Made by a program: the position numbers and the translations under genes. A DNA stretch of 64,000 nt, taken from positions 4,464,001-4,528,000 of the forward strand of contig NC_089552.1 in assembly GCF_040115645.1 (NCBI RefSeq). Reading direction: 5' to 3'. Of this stretch, positions 26,097 through 39,145 are shown piece after piece; the stretch's first letter is position 1, and every line of letters begins with the position of its first letter. The DNA comes from Euwallacea fornicatus (taxonomy: Eukaryota > Arthropoda > Insecta > Coleoptera > Curculionidae). The notes below the pieces were generated by a model, which did no database searches, was not told the DNA's origin, and was given only the letters and a program-made list of their open reading frames with translations.

Positions 26097-29000
26097 ATGA
26101 TTGCTGCTTCGGACCCACTGGTAAATTTTTATAGTGAGTACCTTCTGGCTCATTTATAGGTCTAAATTTAGGAGTTTGTACCCCGTGGTCGGCAGCAAAT
26201 TGCTCGACATCCAGGACCACCAGAGCCAATTTTTAAACATAAAGACTCTGAAGATTGTTTGGAAACTGGGCTCGAAAAATTCTCACTTTCTGAAGATGCA
26301 GCTGTTGAATTTTGGGTAATTCGAAAAACACCCCAAGATGAGTCCGGGTATGATTAACTCAGTTGTCGAATATTAAATCATTTTGTAGTGATGGTTCTAT
26401 GGTTTTTATTGCAATCTTTGAAAAGACAATATATCATTTGTGCACTTTTTTTAGTTGACCACTTAGTTTGTTCAATATGATTCCAATGGATTTTTCAATT
26501 ATGGAAAAACTAAGGAACTATCAAAGATCAAGTTTACAAATCTACCATCAAATGATATTGATAATAATATTCATACAATATTAATTGAAAAAACAAAAGC
26601 TAAATAATGTGTCTATCTTTCATGAATAAAGAATACTTTCAAGATATCAAATAGAAATATCAGGTCCATATTTTTTAAAAATGAATTGGTATTAATATCT
26701 TGAAAGTAAAATATTACCTTGAGATAATAATGAATCTACATTACAAAGGAAAAAAGTGAGAAAAAAAATGTATTAAACTTTTTATCCTACTGGTGATTTT
26801 TTAAATATTTTTTATCCAAAATTTTAATTAATTCTACATGTTTTGTAAAATTTCAGAAACTAAAAGCAAGTTGATAATACTACTTGAAAAAATGTCTACC
26901 CATTAAACAAATTTTGTAACTTTCACTATTTTCGAGATAGCAATAATTAGAGGCACCTAAAAAAATATCCTATGTAAATAATTGTATAGATACAAGTCAC
27001 TTCATTAATTTCATAATTTTTTATATTATTCATATTATATATTATATAAACCCTATTTTCACTATAACATCTAGATCTTTTCCAGATTTACTAACCTGAT
27101 TTGACAGGGTTGATTTAAGCTGATTACTAATTTAAAATTCAAATCATGCTCAAAATACATGGGCAATTGTGATTCCAAAGTGGTGCGCACTTGTGTTACC
27201 TGAATATATTTTTTTTATATTACACTGATTAATTATTTCCTAAAAATTAAAATTCTTACTCAATTTAGAAATTTATTTGGTTCTTGTGTTTCAATCCGTT
27301 CTGCAACTGTTTTCGGGTAGTTTCAAAAAATAACAGGCAATGCATGATTTTTTTATTCAATTGATTCAATTTTATATCTCTTTCAGGTTAGTTCAAATTA
27401 AGTTTCCTGAAATAAACAGTCATTCAGTGACCATAAAAAAGCTTGGAGTGGTAAAAGGGTAATAAAACCCAGGAATATAATCACGCCATAACGTTTTTTC
27501 CGGTTATATGAAAAATCTAACTATGTAAATTCTAAAGTTATCTATATACTAAGAATTTTAGTAAAATATCTCCTTAGCTGTACAAAATAATAAGTTAAAT
27601 AAAAATTTAAAGGTTATTACACTGTATTTCGAAAATGAAGCTAAAAAATACAGATTCATATGAATATTTCCCTTTTATTTCTGATATTTATCGTCTATTA
27701 AATTTTTCCAACTAAAACCTGAAATACCTTGTATTTTAGTTCAGAAAAAGACCCAAAGTGCGCTTCAAAGCTGAACAATTCCCTGAATAAAAGCAGAAGA
27801 GGCGCTTCAATGTGTAAAGATCATATTACTCACACTAGTGAATTGGATTTGCTAGAGGAATCTACAAGTTTTAAAACCCCAGATGGAAGTTTGCATCAGA
27901 GAGTTTTTACGAAACGAACCTCAGATGTTAGTGCTAGGTATTCAAATAAGAACTTTATTGGAAGTGCCTCAGAGAGGAAGAATGAAGATAATAAGATTCC
28001 AGGTACTTAGTGGCGTGATTATTGCGAAATATTATAATTTTATTAATAACATTTTCTCAGATTTTTTAATGTAATACTTTTTAATTTAAATTTAGTCTTT
28101 GAATTTTATAATATCCCATGCACTGAAGATATTTCACCAACCAGAACACTTTGAGAGTTAACGCATAATTTAATTTTTTTTTAATATTGTCCATAATTTA
28201 CTCCAATATTTCTAGTTGCATTATGTTGCATATTTCTTTATGGCCATCTTTTGTAAAGACCCTCTTGGATAAAGAACTATTTAAATTAAATTATTGATTT
28301 TAAATGATATCAAAGGAAAGATCAGATTAAGTCAAAACAAGATGATACTAGAAATGTAATATGCAGCACTACTCGAATATTAATTACCCTGAAATTTCCT
28401 AAAAATATTTTTCGATGATATTTTAGGAGATTCTCAAACAAATATGTCATACTTAAATTTTCAAATTGATCCTGGATTTATGGAAGATGAACTGTATGTT
28501 AAAGGTCAAACTGCAGTTTGGTCACGAGGCCTTCTCAATAATATTGATCAGCAGGATAATGGAAGGAAGGTATGAATTTAACCCATAATGTATTTCCATC
28601 ATGAATGAAATCAAGGTAGCTAATTTATATCAGTAATTTTGAGTTAATTGTGCATCCAATATTATCTATTTTATTAAAAAAATGAACTCTTCAAATATAT
28701 CTTAGGCAAAATTAATCATGAATGTTTAGGCTTTACTGAGATGCAAACTCTGCACTTAACTGAAATGCATTAAGTATGCAATATGCTTGAATACAAAACA
28801 AGCAAGCTTCTTAGTTTTTGTGTAATTTTGTAGGTGATCAGTTGCTATACCGTGCCATTACCTATTAAACAAGCCACATGGTCCACTTTCTACTGCGAAA
28901 GAGCCGATTTCGATGCCACTCTGAGCGACTTATATGCTCGAACAAATGAACCCACCGGTATTAATATTTACCGAAAAATATTATATTATGGTAAATATCA

Positions 29001-32000
29001 TATTGTAGGTTCTCCAAGTCCAGCGATATGTTTAGTAGATTCTCATCACGTACGAATATTTGTCGTTAAGGGCGAGCAATACGTGATTCCGATGCCTTTT
29101 CCTATTGAAAAAATTTGGAACACTAGATTTGGGATTTTTGTTGAAAAAACCCTGGATGGTAAGCTCATAATAGCACACAGCTAGAGTTACTGTTAGTGTT
29201 AAATCGTTATTTTAGTTTTGCCGACAAATAACAATAAGTTTCTCGAAGACAACCCCGGTACTATATTCTCTTTAACACATCCCCTCGACGATGTGTGCCC
29301 AGTAGCAATTAGTCGTAATTTGTCAATCACTAGATTAATGGTCAATAATTATAAATTGGTATATACTAGTGAAAATCCCAGTATCTGTATGGTTTATGAT
29401 GTCAACACGAAGGAGCACAGTGTTTATAAAATACGAAAAGTACGCCCAGAAGAGAAAGATTATGGAGATGTTCGGAGTGGATTTCATAGCGCGACACAGA
29501 ATTCACAAAAAGTAAGAAAAAACACGAAAAATTTAGTTTGATTGAATTAATACACATTTTTGAGCCTCCCTATCTTTAGAAATATGTTTAACCTATGTGT
29601 TTGTTTTCATCTTATTAATGTTGTATTTAACTGTCTCTATTTCTACTAGATTTTGAGATAATCGTTGATACCACATAAAATTGTGCCTTGTATATCATAT
29701 GTGGAAATGACTAATTTTTTAGCTCAAAAGTCGTCTTTCTATGTGGGATAATCTCATGACAAGCGGGAATATGGTAACGCCCAGTCCGATTTGCACCAAT
29801 AAACCGCCAATATACGATAAGTTATTTCATCCACCGAAATCTAAGTCTTTCAGTTCGATGGCAACAATGAGGTATAAATAAGTTGGACAACGCATTGAAA
29901 ATTATTTATGAAGTATATAATTAGTCGTTGTCAGTCTCCTGCTGCGACAGACATGGAGAGCCCCTGGAGAACCAGGTCTTCAAAGAAAGATAACATGTGT
30001 AGGAGCTTCGTGCAGGATAAGGAAAGCGACTTGTCACCGAAGTCATTCTTCAATTGTTCCAGAGCCATGTCGCATTTAACTTCAAGTCCTCAAATTTGCA
30101 TGGAGTATGTGTGGACTGATACTTACTCGGTTCAGTAAGTGCCACTGGTATATTATAGCATAAAACCTGTATTTACTGATATATATTTATACAATAAAAT
30201 CTTCTATGTTTGTATCTTAAAAAATAACGACATTTCTTCAAATTTTTAGAGATACGCTTACAGGTACTGCCGCATCAAACGTGTTTTTATCGGAAGACTT
30301 TGTAGGTCAATGGTACCTCTGTTATATTTTGCCTTCAAGGTTTCAACTCTCTGTTGTCAAGGTGGATTTTTCTGGCGGAAATATGAGTTGCGGATTGTTG
30401 ACAAGTATTAGTGCTAAAGAGGCTATAAACGTACCAGTGAGTAATGACTTTGGGAGGTAAATTGTTAATGTTATGGCGAACTCCCCAGACATTTAATTTT
30501 TGTGAAAAAGCGAAAAGGCAGGTAATGCATTGGTTCATTACTGGGTTCCAAGAAAATTATGGTACTCGTAAAGTCACCAGTACATTAGCCATTTCTTCTC
30601 TAACGATGTATTTTATCTTATCATCATTTGAAATATAAAATTATACTTTCATAAAAACACTAATAAATATTATGTAATTACAATTTTCCTCAAAAACTTC
30701 AAGTAATCAGTATGATTAAATGTCAGTATCACATTCATTCCACTTTTTTAGCATTTGCGCATGATGGCCTTATTAGAACATAGTGGGAATGTGACTCTAT
30801 ATTCAGGGCTCACCATGGTGGGAAAACTGCATTTAGGTGGAACTTTGCTGAAGCATACTCCGTCTCCATCCGTTCGACGTTACACAGCTTCACCGTTTCC
30901 CAAGTAAGTGAATTTAAAAAGTATGTTTTTTTTTCCATTGAAGTCGCAAGTTGACTAATCTAATGAATTTTCAATGTTAAAATGTTACTAAGTTTTGAGA
31001 ATTATTTTAAAAATTAGTAAGTACTGAAATTCAACTATTTTATAAAGTTTAAGCGATGTTAAACTCTGTTGTACAATAATGGTTCAAAAGATGATTTAGC
31101 TGAACACGACTACTACTTGAACCACTGTATAAGGAAGGGTGGTCCAAGTTTTTAAATTGAACCACCCCTTTTTTTATGCGTGAATCCAAAATACTTTTAT
31201 AAGGAAAATATTACTGCATTTTAACTCAAGTTTTTGCATCTACTATTGCTTCCAGTACTCAAATTCAAGTTCAAAACCTAAGACAGTCGTAATACGTTCT
31301 GAAAAATGTATCTTTGATACCAACTAAAGAAGAATGCAATTTTTATAAAGATTAATATATTTCTATTTTATTTAGACGTAGCAGTTTGTTGCCTTTATCC
31401 AAACCAGTGGAACCTATGTTTGATGAACATTTATTTTCACCAGTATTACCATTATCTTTGGCTGAAGCGAGGAAGATGTCGACTGCCAATCAGAATTCCT
31501 TACCTATACGATATGGAGTCCAAGAAAGTCAGTATTTTCGTCCGTGTTTCAACAAATGCAATAAAGACTATATTTTTTTCAGGGAAAAGAGCTAGTCTGA
31601 TAGGCTTGATAGATTCTATAGAGAATCGAATAACTTTAAAATACTCGGACGGAACGTTTTATCGAATAACCTTACCCTTGCTTACGCATTCAGTTTTAAT
31701 AGAACGCTGCCTTGTGGCTTTAAGACAATGTTTACCGAGAGATGCTGTTTTAGTTTTAGCTTGCAGATGGTATTCAGTGAGAAACGTCATTGGTACTGAA
31801 GATGTAAACCCTAAGCAGGAATGGGAAATGTTCACCAGCTTGTTATTGGGTAATAACAATTTGTTATTGCGATGTTATATTAAATTATGGGTTATTTTAT
31901 TTTAGAGTTGTTTGGTTATGAGGATGACGACCTCTTCGAGAAACCCGAAACGCCAGCTGTAAAACGTTCCAAAACAATTCCATTAAGTTCAGACGAAGAT

Positions 32001-35000
32001 TGGCATTGTCTTTCAGAGAAACCACATAATATTGTGAAAAATTCGCTATTTGAAGTGCTACAAATTCCCTTATTGCCGCCAGATACCAAATTATCTATAA
32101 AACCTGAATCTGCAAAAATCAAAGTTCTTATAAACCCTAAAGGCATTTTGTTTCCTTATATCAGATTCGTGCATTTTACTCTACATTTACTCTACGAGGA
32201 TTTCAAGTTGAATACACTCTATACGGAGTGTCTTCTGCCATTAGCTAAGCTTTTAAGTAATATTTCGAATGATCTGGGATTAAGGGAGTATGCCCTTTAC
32301 TATTGGAAAGATTTTCCAAAGGATGTGTTTGTTGGTGGTCCCAAGATAGAAGCTAATTTGATGAAATGTGTTAATCAGGGGCAGGGTTTGAGTGACGTGC
32401 CTTTAAGTGTTATGGAACAGATTTATAAATTATTGAAAGGAAGTTGCCCGAGTGCATATCCCTATTTTGCTAATGTAAATGGAAGATCCAGAGATATTAT
32501 TCAGGTAAGAGGAATTATTTTGCCGATGTAATAAATAAGTTATACAGATTTACTCCTCTGGAACTGTTTTTTTAATCAAATAAATGTATGTATAGCAAAA
32601 TTCAGATTTTAATAAGTAAAATTTAATAGGCTATAGAAGTCGCGAAAATGAAAGAAAAGTTTCTTCTAGAATTATTAACGGACACTAGTTTTTGAAGAAA
32701 ACGATGTCTCGATTTAAGTGTATAAATAGGTCGTATGCCAACATTTTTGTTTATTTTTCAGTTGTGTGGAATTTTATCTGAAATAAACAGAGAGGACCCC
32801 GCTGAAGTAGCATTGGAAAGTTTTATAAAGGATATATCTCAGGAACCAATCCCAAATGTACATCAAAAAAGTATTCATATTAATTCATCGTCTATCGAAC
32901 AAGTTATTTTAATTATGGTAGAAATGAAAATTGATCCAAGGTTGCTCCTAGATATAGCTTTATAATTAACACAATTAATTATAATTGGACTTTTTAGATA
33001 TCTAGAAACATTACCGCCTGGAATTTACTACTTACTTCATAATACTTTGTGGAAACGTAGAGAAAATCCCCCTTCTGATTGGCCCGTTGATGCTTATTCC
33101 CTCCTTTGTCGCGATGATTTGGTGGCGCAAGCTCAAAAAAACGATATGGTAATAAGCTTAATGAAAAAACTTCTTACGGGACATATTATAGTCGTTTCCG
33201 ATGTTGCCAAAAAATGCAAACATGTAAAAGCCTTTTTCCTGAGCTCTATCATTTTACTGTACATGAAAAGGCAAATCTGTTATACAGAGCGTCCTAATTT
33301 GTCTTCTTCGGATTTCCGAAATTGGCAGAAAAGATATTTTAGGGACTCATATATCCATTATTTTCTTAGTGATGCCTATTTTTGATATTTTTTATCCATG
33401 TTTGTTAGTAAACGTAGTCACCGGATGTTTTTATTCATGTGTCACTTGATTTCTGAAATCCTAATTGTAATATCTGGCTACCCTGTATAGTATATAATAT
33501 AAATTTGATAGGAGAAGACAAATATTTGTTTTCAATTGCAAGAGACAATGCCAAACACTAAGCAAGAAATCGCAGATTTGGATGGTATGGAAGATATCGA
33601 TTGTAGTTTGACTAAAATTCGATTTAGCGATGATATTAGGTAATATTTCTTTTCATGAAGTAATAACTGAAAATAGGAATATTTAAAATTATATTATAGA
33701 GTAATGGAAGCCCGAAAAATGTTGGCGAGTTCTAAACCAGTCTTGATTAATTTAACCCAGCGACCCGACGTTTCTGATCATGATTTCATTGAAGAACAGG
33801 AGAAACATTTGTATGGCATTTGCATTAGAACCATGGCTTTGCCTGTAGGGAGGTATGTACAAGGTGACAAAGATTCAATTATTTTTCATAACTTCATTTA
33901 GCTTTGGCAATGTTTGATATATACTTTTTTTTAGTTTAATTATAGGATATCCGTTTGGATATACGTCACCCTATGGATCAAGTGATTGTTCAAGTTTATG
34001 GGATAATATTTTGATTAGACTTAGGGAAAGAAAATGCTATAATAACTTGATAGAAAATTTCAGCCTCTAGATGTTATGTAATAATAATCACTTGTTTCGT
34101 CTAGTGGTGTAAACTTAAAGAAATATCATCATGCCAAAATTAATAAATATATATCTTAAAAAAATTATTTTTTAGTGCTAAAACTTTTATCTTTAAAAAA
34201 TTAACGTAGCTTAATTTTTTCTCAACTTAGGGGAATGATGACTCTTCACACTGCAATTCCAATCATAACAGAACCTCTTTCTGCTCCAGTTCTTTGCTTA
34301 ACTGGTAAAGCTTTGCCTAGAGGCAATGCTGTAGAGCTTAATCATATAGACACGCCACCTAATATGAATTTGTGGCCGATATTTCACAATGGTGTTGCAA
34401 ACGGACTTCGGATAACACCTGACGCCCAAAATATTGATAGTACTTGGATTATTTTTAATAAACCTAAAGGTAATATGGTTCTTTACTTAACATGCATGAT
34501 AACATAATCGTAATGTTACAGGAGGTGCCGATGCTCAAATGGAGCATGCAGGATTTTTAATGGCTTTAGGCCTGAATGGCCATCTTAAAAACTTAGTTGT
34601 TATGAGTACTTTTGAGTATCTCAGCAACAGTAAAACACATGAAATGACGAGTGTCGGTATATTATTGGGTGGGTTTATAGTTAGCTGGTACAAGAACTCA
34701 CGTAATGGAAACACTCACTTATAGGACTTGCAGCCGACTTTAGGGGAACATGTCACCATTTTCTCACCACTCTTTTGGCGATACACATCGAGGCTTTACT
34801 CCCACCCACGTCTATGGAATTAGATATTTGTTATAACTTGCAAGTAGCAGGATTATTAGGATTAGGGCTTCTTTATCAGCGAAGTGCGCATAGACATATG
34901 ACAGAAGTATGTAGATCTGAAATATTTTTGATATGGAAAAATATCGATGTTTTATTCCAGGTTTTATTGTCCGAGATTGGTAGACCTCCGGGTCCGGAAA

Positions 35001-38000
35001 TGGAAAACAGTATCGACAGAGAATCGCATTCTTTAGCTGCTGGTTTGGCTTTGGGGTTAGTTATGCTTAAACATGGTGATCAGCCTACAGGAATGTCTGA
35101 TTTGAATGTTCCTGATACCCTTCATTATTATATGGTTGGAGGCAACAAAAGACCTCTGACAGGTTTGAGCATGAACAATTGCTTATACATAATTTTAAGA
35201 GTCTTGAATCAGGTTCGCAGAAAGACAAATACAAGACTCCATCCTTTCAAATCCGGGAAGGTTCTTCAGTGAACTTAGATGTTACAGCCCCTGGTGCGAC
35301 TTTAGCGATAGGGCTTATGTATTTAGACTCTGGAAATAAAGCCGTTGCTGATTGGATGGCTCCTCCGAAAACTCAGTATTTGCTAGACTTCGTCAGACCT
35401 GATTTTTTGATGTTAAGGATCTTGGCTAGATGTAAGTAAATCATGGCACAAATATCGAAAAAGGGTTTTGTAGTTTAAATTAATACGCGTGCAAATTTAA
35501 TTTATTTTTGAGTCAGTCTCGAAGCGCACATTTTTCACATTGAGATCAAAAATGTATGATACCAAGTCTTAAAAACTATTAAAACATCAAAAACATACAG
35601 AATGCAATTTTGATTAAAAGTATTTTGAAGATTTAGTTGCTGGCATCAATCCTTCGACTACCAATAAATGTGCCAAGATCATAAATTCAGGTGAGCTTGG
35701 AATCACTAACAATAAAGAATATTTAAGAATATAGAGGCCAACAAAAAGTGATGTGGAGACTCCTGAATGAAATAAGGCAAATTCGTTGCCTAGTTTTCAA
35801 AATATTTGTTACTGATAATTTTATATTTGTGGTTTCTTTTGTATTCCATACATTTTTTACTACTCAATTTTCAATGCTTTAGTTCCTTTGCAAAATTATT
35901 ACGTCATAGTAATTTTTTTTCAGCATTAATATTATGGAAAGAGATCGAACCCACTAAAGAGTGGGTTATTGGTGAAGTACCGGCATCCCTACGTCCTTAT
36001 TGTATGGTAACTCCCACCAACGATGCTGATATTGATTATGAAGCAATGAAGTGTGATGTTTTTGTAACATGACAAAATAAGGCAATAAAAATATCTTTTT
36101 TTTTTAGTCAGGCATATTGCAATATAGTGGCAGGAGCTTGTTTTGCCTTAGGCTTACGTTACGCCGGCTCAGCAGACCAAGATGCCTTCGAAACTTTATT
36201 ATATTTCTGTCACATGTTTACCTCACTAACCGGAAAATCTATTGCCGAACTCGCGGGAAAAGCCACCATCGAAACATGTTTGAATGTTTTGTTGATAAGT
36301 GCTTCGATGGTAATTGTTGTTTTAAAAAATGTTTAAATATAACCTAATGTAATCTATTATGTAATGTAACTTTTTATGTCATTTCATTAATTATTCATGG
36401 GAGTAGTTGTAATAATTTAATGTAAATTTTTGTTTTTAAGGTTATGGCCGGTACGGGAAATTTAGAGATAATGAGACTGATACGGCACCTGCGCCGACGT
36501 GTGGGAATTGTGAACAGTGCTATAGTAACTTATGGATCTCATCTTGCCATTCATATGGCTTTAGGACTTTTATTCTTAGGGGGTGGACGGTATACTTTAA
36601 GCAACTCTCCAGCGAATGTAGCAGCCTTAATATGCGCTTTTTATCCTAAATTTCCCACTCACAGTAACGACAATAGGTTTGTAGACATCCGGTTTCTAAC
36701 AATAAAATCAAAATTTTAATGATTTTAGGTATCATCTTCAAGCGTTTAGGCATTTATACGTTTTGGCTGTGGAACCTAGATTGATAATACCAAAGGATGT
36801 ATTCTATGATGATATTTGTTATGCAAAATTACGGGTGGTCACGTTAATAGGACAAGAAATATGCATAAAGGGACCGGGTCTGATACCAGACGTAAACAAC
36901 TTAACTAAAGTTATGGTTGATGATGATCGGTATTGGCCGGTGCTGTTTGAGAGAGGACGAAATTGGGATTTATTAACGTAAGTGTTTCGTACAATTTGTT
37001 TCATATCAGAAAATCGTGTAATTGTTTTTGTCAACCATAAGTTATTTAATTTCATATATTGAAATGATTGAGATTACAATAATCATATTGATTTTCTTGA
37101 AATGTGATATTCTTTATTCATCATTATTGGGTTTGGCTAGTTATTGATAAGTGCCTGTATGGAGGATTCAATTCGAGATCTTCTTTAAATGTCTGTATGA
37201 AGCTATATGAAAGTTATGTAAATCCGCAAAAATGATACATCAAACATCACTATCATTACAATATAACTGAAAGTAACCCTTCAGTGAAGCTATTATAGCA
37301 AAGTGTCTCTGAATGGCTTTAATCTACTCCCAGATATTCAAATATTCCCTAATTATAATTATTTTACTATGAACGTGCCCTGTTGGCTGCCTTGTATATT
37401 TACATACATTTCTTTGTGCTATTTTAGGAAAATCCTTTCCACTACTGGATACATTGAAGTAAAACAACGCGCCGGCTGTCTGAGCTATATTTCAGATAAA
37501 CTTGGCTATCACAGCGATTTAGCTCGAACTCTGACACATTCTAAAGTAGTACCTTGGGATCCATCTTCAAATGCCATTGTGAGCTTCACATCAGATGAAG
37601 CTATTAGAAAATTTTGCGAAACTGTTCTTAACATCGACAAGACAAAAGCTAGCCAGTTTGAGCAGCGAATAGTTCAGATCTTAACTAGAACTGTTTATGA
37701 CGCCGTCGTTAAGGACAAAATGATGGTGGTTGTCGTCATAGTGGCTTTGTTGAAAGTATAATAATATGTCAAAAATACTGTTTCGAAATTGTAAATCGGT
37801 GCATTTTTTAGACAATTATGAATCTTCAATATCAATCAGATTCAGCAGGGTTGTGGCAATTAAAGATAATAATTCAGCAAACACTAGCGGAGCCTTCTAA
37901 TTCCAGTCTTATTTCCAAAGAGACAATTTTAGCCCTTAAGCAAGAAGTTATATCCTTATTAGATCGACACGAAGAAAGGCTTAAGCCGGTCATACAGCAA

Positions 38001-38186
38001 TATCTTTGCGGAAAAGATTTTGACAGGAACGAGATGCTGTCCTCTTATGTAACATTTTTTGACATTCCCACTAGTGAAAACTTGAAGGACATTAGAAAAA
38101 TGGGGGTTTTAGAAAGAGCAGCTTTTCTTAGGAGTCATTTTTTTGATACCGATGTTCTCTCCAAACTTGTGTGGATATGTGAATGA
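26097..38186 (+). CDS. shtd: APC/C subunit 1 (APC1, shattered)
   Basis: Twenty-eight exons join in phase into 2019 aa (human about 1944). Exons: 26097-26120, 26172-26347, 27740-28002, 28427-28569, 28834-29158, 29216-29511, 29723-29871, 29925-30134, 30250-30436, 30752-30903, 31376-31527, 31583-31849, 31906-32504, 32762-32940, 32998-33148, 33512-33639, 33700-33852, 34231-34469, 34522-34668, 34725-34906, 34961-35162, 35213-35431, 35924-36050, 36108-36309, 36441-36676, 36729-36977, 37428-37755, 37812-38186. APC1 is the largest scaffold of the anaphase-promoting complex. Seen: start MIAASDPL then EFVPRGR; an N-terminal WD40-type region with DELYVKG and LTHPLDD; a Ser/Pro-rich loop (exon 8); then PC repeats (about residues 1270-1690) such as AGFLMALGLNGHL, AAGLALGLV, GATLAIGLMYL and HMALGLLFLGGGRY; the tail contains SAGLWQLKI. 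Exon 3 adds about 88 residues absent from human. Twelve introns are 50-57 bp. Confidence 0.96.
31117..31170. repeat. Hairpin and half-site cluster inside APC1 intron 10
   Basis: Within the intron, TTGAACCAC occurs at 31117-31125 and 31157-31165, with the near-complement GTGGTCCAA at 31139-31147. A further GGTTCAA lies at 31081-31087. The 31135-31170 segment folds into a stem of about 13 bp with an eight-base loop, followed by a T run. It is not coding. It could be a MITE remnant or a protein-binding palindrome cluster. Confidence 0.35.
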
Positions 38187-38488
38187 AGTTTATAATGCAT
38201 CTTTAGATGATATTCAACACAGGTTCATACTTTATTATTGTTATTTCTAAACAAAATGTTGTGATTTCAAGTATTTTGAATTCAGTTTACTGAATTAAAT
38301 TAATCTCATATTTTTCTGTTGGCATTTTTTTAAATTGTACTTAAGATCCCGTAGAAACAATATATAGCACTTGCTATCATGCGACAGCCAAAACAAGGAA
38401 GTTGTTGAAAATAACGTGAAAACATTAAATACCAAGATAAAAGCAGCTAGAAACGACCGGTTAAAACGAAGCATCTCCATTAAGCACA

Positions 38489-38578
38489 AATAAAACTTAA
38501 GACTGGAGCATTTCAGGTTTTAGTCTATATAGTTACGTTTACTTTTTTATTTTTATAGTTTATTAAAACAATAATAAA
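38489..38578 (+). terminator. Poly(A) signals of APC1
   Basis: AATAAA occurs at 38489-38494 and again at 38573-38578, about 300-390 bp after the APC1 stop. Either could define the transcript end; both precede the next gene's promoter by about 500 bp. Confidence 0.5.
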
Positions 38579-39080
38579 GATAATTTTATATCAAAATGAC
38601 CCCATATTTTTCATTGTTGTGTGTTTTTATTAATGCGCCATAAAACAGGCTTTTTATCGGCAATAGTATTTTAACTGCCATATACATATGTCAAAAATAG
38701 TAAACTAAGAACATATTACATGATGAAGACGTGATTTTTTATTTCAAAAAATGATATAAAAATTTGGAGGGGGGAGGGGTTATGAAGCACTTTACAGAAA
38801 TGCTCTGTATACATCTAATTTGAACTACTTATTAATTAGTAGTGTCTATTTATAGCGTTTAAAATGAAATACAATTTAACCCACATATGTATTTATGCTA
38901 ATTTTATAGTAATTTTTATAGTGGTAATAATGCAATATGTAATTATTAGTTCATGCAATATGAAGGTGAAATCTGTACCCACCTATCTGACGTGAACACA
39001 TCTCCAAATTATATATTCGCAAATTATCGCTAACAAATTACGATCGGGGTAGGTAAACTTATTCCGTTTTTGGAGCAAAA
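38579..39080. other. Intergenic spacer between APC1 and the secreted-protein gene
   Basis: About 500 bp of AT-rich sequence with no open frame of note, RNA gene or repeat that I can see. It contains a G-rich patch near 38766 (GGAGGGGGGAGGGG) of unknown meaning. Confidence 0.5.
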
Positions 39081-39084
39081 TACA

Positions 39085-39113
39085 TATAAAGGATCAACAG
39101 GTTATTGTTTGCA
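39085..39113 (+). promoter_or_regulatory. TATA box and initiator of the secreted-protein gene
   Basis: TATAAAG at 39085-39091 is followed, at the expected distance of 28 bases, by an initiator-like TTGCAGTTG centred on A 39113. The predicted start codon lies 33 bases further at 39146. This is a standard TATA/Inr core promoter, more typical of regulated genes than of the DRE/Myb-type promoters of the upstream mitotic genes. Confidence 0.5.
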
Positions 39114-39145
39114 GTTGCTAAATGAATGTTATTAAATAAACCAAT

